9,343 nucleotides of DNA from Legionellaceae bacterium UBA2794 (lineage in GTDB: Bacteria > Pseudomonadota > Gammaproteobacteria > Legionellales > Legionellaceae), in NCBI GenBank assembly GCA_002352055.1, contig DEHS01000091.1:43028-52370 (forward strand), read 5' to 3'. Within the stretch, counting starts at the first letter, position 1, and the number at the start of each line of letters is the position of its first letter. Below are positions 5,366 to 9,343 of this stretch, one piece after another. The notes below the pieces were generated by a model. That model had not been told where the DNA came from. It ran no database searches and saw only the letters and a list, made by a program, of their open reading frames with translations. A program made the position numbers and the translations under genes.

Positions 5366-5631
5366 TGAGTAAAGACGAAATAGCGAGAATGTTTGCTTCA
5401 ACATTCAAACAAGCCAGCAACAACATCTCAGCCCAAGTCTTTTCCAGCAGTATCCGTTTTATTGCCATAAGCCTGGTGATTTTAGCGGTGATGTGGTGCG
5501 TCAACCACATGATGGGAACCGAGGAAAAGCAGCAACAAGGATACTTGCTGAACTTCGGCTCTCGAATGGTCAGGCTTGTCATTGGCCTGATGATTTTCAT
5601 TTTAGTGTTATTCGTTAAGGAGACAACATGA
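5365..5631 (+). CDS. Integrating conjugative element protein, PFL_4701 family (TIGR03758)
   Basis: An 88-residue protein with two membrane segments (about 29-48 and 66-84) separated by a short polar loop (MGTEEKQQQGY). The amphipathic N-terminus (AFASTFKQASN-like; actual EIARMFASTFKQASNNIS) is typical of the family. The size and two-helix layout resemble VirB2-type pilins, and this and the next gene are the best pilin candidates in the operon, though neither role is shown. The start shares one base with the previous stop (TAATG), after AGGAAAC; the end overlaps the next gene as ATGA. The overall identification leans on gene order as well as sequence. Confidence 0.8.
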   Translation: MSKDEIARMFASTFKQASNNISAQVFSSSIRFIAISLVILAVMWCVNHMMGTEEKQQQGYLLNFGSRMVRLVIGLMIFILVLFVKETT

Positions 5632-5993
5632 AAACAACGCTTCGCACGCTCTACATAGGCGCTGTCAATCTTTTTTATGCGCCTGTGTTATTGGCAGATA
5701 ACTGGTTCCCTAAAATTTCTGATGCGGACAACATCGGTGACGGTTCAAAAAGCATGATGTCGGTAACAGGCAATTATGTCAAACAGGGTCTTGGCTTATT
5801 ACTGTTCATCACCGCAGTCGTGACCTTTATCAAGTTCATTACCACTGTGCAACACGGTATTGAAGAATCCAAAAAGAACGAAGGTTCCATGGTGGCCTTC
5901 GGTACTTTTGCTGTAATGGGAATCACCTATTTAGCCATTAGCATCGCTTCTGGTTACGTGGGTTACACAATGATTACCAAGTTCAAAATATAG
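5628..5993 (+). CDS. Integrating conjugative element membrane protein, PFL_4702 family (TIGR03745)
   Basis: 121 residues with a signal peptide-like N-terminus (about 1-23, ending APVLLADNW). A Gly/Asp-rich turn (DADNIGDGSKSMMSV) follows, and then two membrane helices at about 50-72 and 89-110, separated by a charged loop (QHGIEESKKNEGS). The pattern matches PFL_4702 proteins. With a cleavable leader, two helices and a charged hairpin, it is architecturally like VirB2/TraA pilin subunits, but pilin identity is inferred. The SD is AAGGAG (5617-5622) and the start overlaps the previous stop (ATGA). It is followed after 11 bp by the TIGR03750 gene. Confidence 0.87.
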   Translation: MKTTLRTLYIGAVNLFYAPVLLADNWFPKISDADNIGDGSKSMMSVTGNYVKQGLGLLLFITAVVTFIKFITTVQHGIEESKKNEGSMVAFGTFAVMGITYLAISIASGYVGYTMITKFKI

Positions 5994-5999
5994 GAGGTG
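5991..5999 (+). promoter_or_regulatory. Unusually strong ribosome binding site
   Basis: TAGGAGGTG matches the 16S rRNA anti-Shine-Dalgarno sequence almost completely. It includes the TAG stop of the PFL_4702 gene and sits 5 nt before the ATG at 6005. It is the strongest SD in the operon and suggests high translation of the TIGR03750 protein. Confidence 0.8.
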
Positions 6000-6004
6000 A
6001 AATT

Positions 6005-6367
6005 ATGAGTCAGCCTTCTTCGCGCCATCTATCACATGACTTCCCAGCCTGGAAAGGCTTAAGTCTGCGTGAGTTGTTTTGGATTGTCATCACTACAACA
6101 CCAGTAACCACCCTGCTTTTTATCCTTTTAGGAACAATGGCAGAGTATCCACTGGCCGCTGGCTGCATCGGTTTTGTGATTGGATTCATCCTCTCCATTA
6201 CCGTATGGCCAAAAGGAGTCGCCCGTATCAAAGCAGGCAAACCTTATGGTTATGTGATGAAGAAAACCATTCAAGGGATGGTGCGATTAAGGCTCAAACA
6301 CTCGCCCTGGATTCATTATCAGGGACAGTGGCAAAAGAATAAATCTGTTGGAGAGCCTCATGTTTGA
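6005..6367 (+). CDS. Conjugative transfer region protein, TIGR03750 family (TraL/VirB3-like)
   Basis: 120 residues. A polar N-terminus (HLSHDFPAWKGLSLREL) leads into two membrane helices at about 23-44 and 49-68. A basic cytoplasmic tail follows with VARIKAGKPYGYVMKK (about 72-87) and a terminal PWIHYQGQW (about 101-109). The short double-helix protein with an R-x-K-x-G-K/R-P-x-G-Y motif fits TIGR03750 and resembles TraL/VirB3 inner-membrane subunits that work with the VirB4-type ATPase. The VirB3 equivalence is inference. It has the very strong SD at 5991-5999. Its last 8 bp overlap the next start (ATGTTTGA). Confidence 0.86.
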   Translation: MSQPSSRHLSHDFPAWKGLSLRELFWIVITTTPVTTLLFILLGTMAEYPLAAGCIGFVIGFILSITVWPKGVARIKAGKPYGYVMKKTIQGMVRLRLKHSPWIHYQGQWQKNKSVGEPHV

Positions 6368-7016
6368 ATATTGGAAAAAAATCGACAGCCTACAGCATCA
6401 TAACCGTTTATTACTGGCTTTTATCGGCCTGTTATCAGCCATCGTTTTAGCCTTAATCATTAACCTTATGACCATGCCCAAACGCTATGAGTTTTGGCTA
6501 AGCCCTAATATGGCGGCCAATGGCGGTTTAATGAAAGCAAGCGATATCCCTAATGAATATGTGCAAGGATTTGTGTCCTCATTAATACCAACGCTATACA
6601 CCTGGTCGAATAAAGGCAAAGAAGAATTTAGCCAAAATATCAAAGCATTTCATTATTATTTTACCCCTCGTCATGAACAATTACTCAGAGAAACGCTGGG
6701 AGCTTATAAAAACGCGCAGCTCTTTGATCGCAGTCAAGTAGCCAGTCTCTATCGTTTCATGGAGCCTCAAGATATTAGAAAAATTGGTCCTGATACCTGG
6801 GAGGTGAAATTAATCCTGCGCATTACTCAAAGACTGAAAGACAACAGCGGTATGGTGATTGCCGACAAGGTAGTGGCCTATCACCTACGTGTGGTCAAAC
6901 TCAATTTGTCTCGTTTACACAACCCTTTCCAACTCGCTCTCGATAGCTACACCCGTCCTGAAGAACGTTTACAAGATTTATTGGTCGACACGGAGGAATC
7001 CCATGAAACTCATTAA
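6360..7016 (+). CDS. Integrating conjugative element protein, PFL_4703 family (TIGR03746), VirB8/TraE-like
   Basis: From ATG 6360 the product has 218 residues. GGAGAG (6350-6355) lies 4 nt before it. A TTG at 6348 in the same frame has no proper SD. A short cytoplasmic N-terminus is followed by one membrane segment (about 17-38) and a periplasmic domain. Family marks include NEYVQGFVSSLIPTLYTW (about 65-82), IKAFHYYFTP (about 94-103), a DTWEVKLIL strand (about 145-153), YHLRVVKLN (about 174-182), and the near-C-terminal HNPFQLALDSYTRPEERL (about 187-204). The topology is that of VirB8/TraE channel scaffold proteins; that correspondence is inferred. Its last 14 bp overlap the next gene. Confidence 0.9.
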   Translation: MFEYWKKIDSLQHHNRLLLAFIGLLSAIVLALIINLMTMPKRYEFWLSPNMAANGGLMKASDIPNEYVQGFVSSLIPTLYTWSNKGKEEFSQNIKAFHYYFTPRHEQLLRETLGAYKNAQLFDRSQVASLYRFMEPQDIRKIGPDTWEVKLILRITQRLKDNSGMVIADKVVAYHLRVVKLNLSRLHNPFQLALDSYTRPEERLQDLLVDTEESHETH

Positions 7017-7779
7017 ACACATATTATTAATAATTGGCTTTATGCTCACGCAAGTAAGCTCCGCTCTGCAAAGTGAACATCTGGTTTGGGAAAAAGTCCC
7101 TTTAACGATCGAATTACCTATCGATAAAGAAAGGCTCGTTCAATTTCCCCTGGCCATTAAAATCATTGATCAACAGCTCAGTACCAACTTAGATATTCTG
7201 AAAGTAAAAGGCAGTCTGTATTTAAAGGCTAAAGATACCTTCAACGATGCACGTTTGATTGTGCAGCTCCTACCCGAAGGTGAAGTCATCATACTGAACC
7301 TTAAAGCCAATGAGAAAGCCGTTAATACCACTCCTATTGAAATCCTCATTGATGATCCCAAAGTCACCCATCAATCAAGTGCAAGCCAATACGAATACAA
7401 TGCCATACAACTCACTCGTTTTGCCATTCAAGCCTTGTACTCACCAGAGCGTGTCAGAGATATTCCAGAAGGCATTTATCGCTCGCCCATGCAAACTAAT
7501 AAAACCATCCCCTTATTTTATGGCGCAAGCATTGAAGCTCACCCTCTGGCTTCATGGCGTGGCGGTAGCCTCTATGTAACCGCGGTCGATTTAAAAAACC
7601 TGCTGAATCAACCTGTGAAACTGCAATTTTCAAAACTCATGGGGCATTGGCAAACCGCAAGTTTCTATCCCAAAAATGAATTGCCTCCGCGAAATCAACA
7701 TGAAAGCACAACTGTCTTTGTGGTTTCTGACCAACCCTTTGCAACAGCACTTACTCAACATGCGAGGTACAGACGATGA
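7003..7779 (+). CDS. Integrating conjugative element protein, PFL_4704 family (TIGR03749), TraK/VirB9-like
   Basis: From ATG 7003, preceded by CGGAGGAA, the product has 258 residues. The frame is open further upstream, but that part lies inside the PFL_4703 gene and precedes the signal peptide. Residues 1-21 form a signal peptide (LIKHILLIIGFMLTQVSSA). The N-terminal half is beta-rich with EHLVWEKVPLTIELPIDKER at the start. The C-terminal half holds SPERVRDIPEGIYRSP (about 147-162), then SWRGGSLYVTAVDLKNL (about 184-200), and WQTASFYP with TTVFVVSDQPFATAL (about 236-250). This is the pattern of periplasmic/outer-membrane core subunits related in role to TraK or VirB9. The gene lies just upstream of the VirB10-like gene, as expected for a core complex, and overlaps it by ATGA. 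Confidence 0.9.
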   Translation: MKLIKHILLIIGFMLTQVSSALQSEHLVWEKVPLTIELPIDKERLVQFPLAIKIIDQQLSTNLDILKVKGSLYLKAKDTFNDARLIVQLLPEGEVIILNLKANEKAVNTTPIEILIDDPKVTHQSSASQYEYNAIQLTRFAIQALYSPERVRDIPEGIYRSPMQTNKTIPLFYGASIEAHPLASWRGGSLYVTAVDLKNLLNQPVKLQFSKLMGHWQTASFYPKNELPPRNQHESTTVFVVSDQPFATALTQHARYRR

Positions 7780-8195
7780 ACAAAAACAAAGGCATTAAAA
7801 TCTTAGCTGGATCGGTGGTGTTCGCAGTCGTCATGATTCTTATTAATAGCCGTCATAGTACACCTATCCATGATGACACACCCAATCCAAACAATTTTCA
7901 TGAAGCCATTACCAGCCAATTCAACGACAACATCCGTGATGTGTCTGCAAGACTCCTTGAAACAGAAAAGAAGCTGGAACAAATGCACAAGGAGAATAAA
8001 TCGCTGCAAAAACAATTAAAGCAACCCATACAAGAAGCAAGTCATACGCTACAGGATGAACTGCAAACACTGAAAGAAAAGCTCTCAGCACTTACCGATC
8101 ATCAAACTCAATCTTATCCCATGGAAGGCGCTCAAGCTCCTGTATCTGGCCAAATCAAAGATCTGGATGGATTGCTGGATAAAGCCCCTATTTAA
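7776..8195 (+). CDS. N-terminal fragment of the PFL_4705-family protein
   Basis: Translation as written stops after 139 residues. The fragment holds the inner-membrane anchor (KGIKILAGSVVFAVVMILI) and a Lys/Glu/Gln-rich coiled coil (LLETEKKLEQMHKENKSLQ onward), ending at LLDKAPI. It would be a membrane-anchored stub without the channel-forming domain. The SD is GAGGT (7764-7768) and the start overlaps the PFL_4704 stop (ATGA). Confidence 0.7.
   Translation: MNKNKGIKILAGSVVFAVVMILINSRHSTPIHDDTPNPNNFHEAITSQFNDNIRDVSARLLETEKKLEQMHKENKSLQKQLKQPIQEASHTLQDELQTLKEKLSALTDHQTQSYPMEGAQAPVSGQIKDLDGLLDKAPI
8193..8195 (+). other. In-frame TAA splitting the VirB10-like gene
   Basis: The codon before is ATT and the codons after continue GGA AAA ATC TTT in the same frame for 279 sense codons. 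The 35 codons immediately after the stop (GKIFADQDSSTKEEAPTK and on) are linker-like and lead straight into the conserved domain, so nothing appears deleted or shifted. The base after TAA is G. Confidence 0.85.
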
Positions 8196-8300
8196 GGAAA
8201 AATCTTTGCAGACCAAGACTCATCTACCAAAGAAGAGGCGCCAACCAAAACACCCTTTTATACCATTCCGGCAGGTAGTGATTTTAGCAAGGTTACGCTT

Positions 8301-9035
8301 TTGTCTGCCCTAATGGGTGAAGTACCTGTTGAGGGCAAATTAATGCAGCCCTTATTTCCTTTTACCGCAATGGTCAGCCGTGGTGATTTAATGACAGCCA
8401 ATGGGATGCAATTGCCGGAAGAAATCATTGGTATGAAAATCAGCGGTTATTCCATTGGCGTAGGCTCCTTCCTCGATAACATCAGCTGCGTCCGTGCTTA
8501 TGTCACCTCTGCTTTATTTGTCTTTGAAGATGGACATTTCGTCAGTGCTGGTCAGGAACAAATGAAAAGCTCAGCGGAGCTGGTGAACAATGACAGCATT
8601 GGTTATCTAACTACTCAATTCGGCAATCCTTGCATTAAAGGACAGTACATCACTAATGCTCCCAGAGTTTTAGCTGCTTTCATGGCTGCTGGCAGTATTC
8701 AAGGAGCCGGCAACGCTTTATCCAAATGGCAAATGAGTTATCAAGCCGAAGGCGGTTCGGCCATTGCCACGCCTACTGGTGATTTAGCGCATTTTGCAGC
8801 TGGTGGAGCTATCAACGAGGGCAGCCAAAAAATTACTGATTGGCTTGAGAAAAGAATACAAGGCAGCTTCGATATGGTTTTTGTTCCTGCCAGCATCCGC
8901 AGTCACTCAGGCTTTGTACCAAATCAATTCAGTCTTCATTTTAGTCAAACCATAGCCATTGATAAAGAACACCAAGGGAGGGTATTAGATTATGGTTACC
9001 ATCAACAAAAGAACTTTGACAATGCTTTGCGCTAG
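8301..9035 (+). CDS. C-terminal VirB10/TraB-like domain fragment of the PFL_4705-family protein
   Basis: If translated separately this part would need reinitiation. TTG 8301 has AAGG (8289-8292) 8 nt upstream, and ATG 8313 has no SD. The product, up to 244 residues, carries the conserved domain (VPVEGKL, SRGDLMTANGMQLPEE, ISCVRAY, GNPCIKGQYITNAP, GDLAHFAAGGAINEGSQK, FDMVFVPA). It lacks the membrane anchor and any signal peptide, so it would stay in the cytoplasm and probably not function alone. The lipoprotein gene starts inside its 3' end. Confidence 0.55.
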   Translation: MSALMGEVPVEGKLMQPLFPFTAMVSRGDLMTANGMQLPEEIIGMKISGYSIGVGSFLDNISCVRAYVTSALFVFEDGHFVSAGQEQMKSSAELVNNDSIGYLTTQFGNPCIKGQYITNAPRVLAAFMAAGSIQGAGNALSKWQMSYQAEGGSAIATPTGDLAHFAAGGAINEGSQKITDWLEKRIQGSFDMVFVPASIRSHSGFVPNQFSLHFSQTIAIDKEHQGRVLDYGYHQQKNFDNALR

Positions 9036-9339
9036 TCTGGCTTTGAGCGCATGTTCAACCGCCAATATATCGCAAAGCGCCATTCCTGAGCAGGGTTTAA
9101 CCGTCAGTCAGCTCTATCAGCAAAGCATGCAGCAGCCTGTACAAAAGGCTGTTGTACAACAGGTGCGGTTTGAGGATTCAGGCGAAGAATTTAAACAGCT
9201 GCCGAATCCCGAAGTGCCTATCCATATTTTTGCTCATGTGGCTCAGCTTGGCGATGAACAAATCATCAAACCAGCCTATACCACACGCTTTTTTCTTTAC
9301 AAGCAAAATCAATATGCCCTGGCATCAGAACTGTATTAA
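8992..9339 (+). CDS. Conjugative transfer region lipoprotein, TIGR03751 family (VirB7-like)
   Basis: A 115-residue protein with a lipoprotein signal peptide: basic N-terminus (TINKR), hydrophobic core, and lipobox LSAC with the lipidated Cys at residue 21. The mature part has a short Gln-rich region, LTVSQLYQQSMQQPVQ, then NPEVPIHIFAHVAQLGDEQIIKPAYTTRFFLYKQNQYALASE, the closing pattern of the family (strands plus YTT-x-F-x-LY). It is expected in the outer membrane, stabilising the VirB9/VirB10-like core as VirB7 or TraV do; that is inferred. The SD GGGAGGG (8976-8982) is 9 nt from ATG 8992. The first 44 bp overlap the end of the VirB10-like frame. Confidence 0.9.
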   Translation: MVTINKRTLTMLCASLALSACSTANISQSAIPEQGLTVSQLYQQSMQQPVQKAVVQQVRFEDSGEEFKQLPNPEVPIHIFAHVAQLGDEQIIKPAYTTRFFLYKQNQYALASELY

Positions 9340-9343
9340 GGAG
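9338..9343 (+). promoter_or_regulatory. Ribosome binding site of the next gene
   Basis: AAGGAG closes the window and overlaps the lipoprotein stop codon. The operon therefore continues. By gene order in this T4SS class the next gene should encode the PFL_4706/TraC-type (VirB4-like) conjugative ATPase. Confidence 0.6.

Larger units (their letters stand above)
7776..9035 (+). pseudogene. PFL_4705-family VirB10/TraB-like channel protein, interrupted by an in-frame stop
   Basis: One reading frame of 419 codons runs from ATG 7776 to TAG 9033-9035, broken only by TAA at 8193-8195 (codon 140). The parts match the TIGR03752 layout in order: an N-terminal membrane anchor (about 9-24), a coiled coil (about 55-110), a variable linker, and a C-terminal beta-rich VirB10/TraB-type domain beginning near TPFYTIPAGSDF. 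That domain includes ALMGEVPVEGKL, FVFEDG, the cysteine-bearing ISCVRAY and NPCIKGQYITNAP, and a terminal helical/beta region. No frameshift is needed to join them. In such transfer systems this protein spans from inner to outer membrane, so loss should disable transfer. A CAA to TAA change is the simplest origin. Sequencing error, readthrough or reinitiation are alternatives. Confidence 0.75.

Noticed and set aside
6889..7002. N-terminal extension of the PFL_4704 protein
   Set aside because: The extra 38 codons lie inside PFL_4703 and would bury the signal peptide; ATG 7003 has GGAGG and starts exactly at the signal peptide.
8190..8300. Frameshift or insertion in the VirB10-like gene
   Set aside because: Both halves are in the same frame and the 35 codons after the stop join smoothly to the conserved domain, so a point nonsense change is sufficient.
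1..9343. CRISPR array, tRNA/rRNA genes, insertion sequences, att site
   Set aside because: No regularly spaced long repeats, no cloverleaf-like sequence, no transposase or terminal inverted repeats and no integrase or tRNA 3' end are visible; the ICE ends must lie outside the window.

Overview
The window is a low-G+C gammaproteobacterial accessory region. It is best read as the regulatory head and first half of the transfer operon of an integrative conjugative element (ICE) of the kind found in Legionella. Three things support this: an lvrR/lvrA/lvrB/csrA-paralogue (lvrC/csrT) cassette, an immediately following gene set matching the genomic-island type IV secretion system (GI-T4SS, MPF_G; the TIGRFAM 'integrating conjugative element' PFL_46xx/47xx families), and A+T-rich coding sequence. 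Family names come from remembered protein patterns, not from a database search.

Layout. (1) 1-524, minus strand: the 5' part of a PIN-like nuclease gene cut by the window edge, then a small Cro/CI-type HTH repressor (lvrR). (2) 525-689: a divergent regulatory region rich in inverted and direct repeats, probably holding the lvrR and lvrA promoters and the repressor operators. (3) 690-2174, plus strand: lvrA, lvrB and csrT, each overlapping the next. LvrA and LvrB are built like a phage replication O/P pair. The A+T-rich linker of lvrA carries an iteron-like set of about 12-bp repeats, so it may be a lambda-like origin inside the gene. (4) 2167-9339, plus strand: an unbroken chain of transfer genes: PilL (TIGR03748), an unassigned membrane-anchored protein, PFL_4693, PFL_4695, PFL_4697, RAQPRD, PFL_4701, PFL_4702, TIGR03750, PFL_4703, PFL_4704, PFL_4705 (VirB10/TraB-like) and the TIGR03751 lipoprotein. 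The window ends on a ribosome binding site (AAGGAG) for the next gene, expected to be the PFL_4706/TraC-type ATPase.

How the genes work together. LvrR probably controls the divergent promoter region. LvrA/LvrB may handle replication of the excised element. The CsrA paralogue probably acts after transcription on element or host mRNAs. The rest builds the envelope-spanning conjugation apparatus. From lvrA to the lipoprotein, neighbouring genes overlap or lie within 11 bp, with no visible terminator, so the block is probably one translationally coupled operon.

Main oddities: the PFL_4705/VirB10-like gene is split by an in-frame TAA (8193-8195) while the same frame continues uninterrupted to 9035; the usual lytic transglycosylase and TraD coupling protein genes are absent from their expected places; and lvrA contains the iteron-like array.
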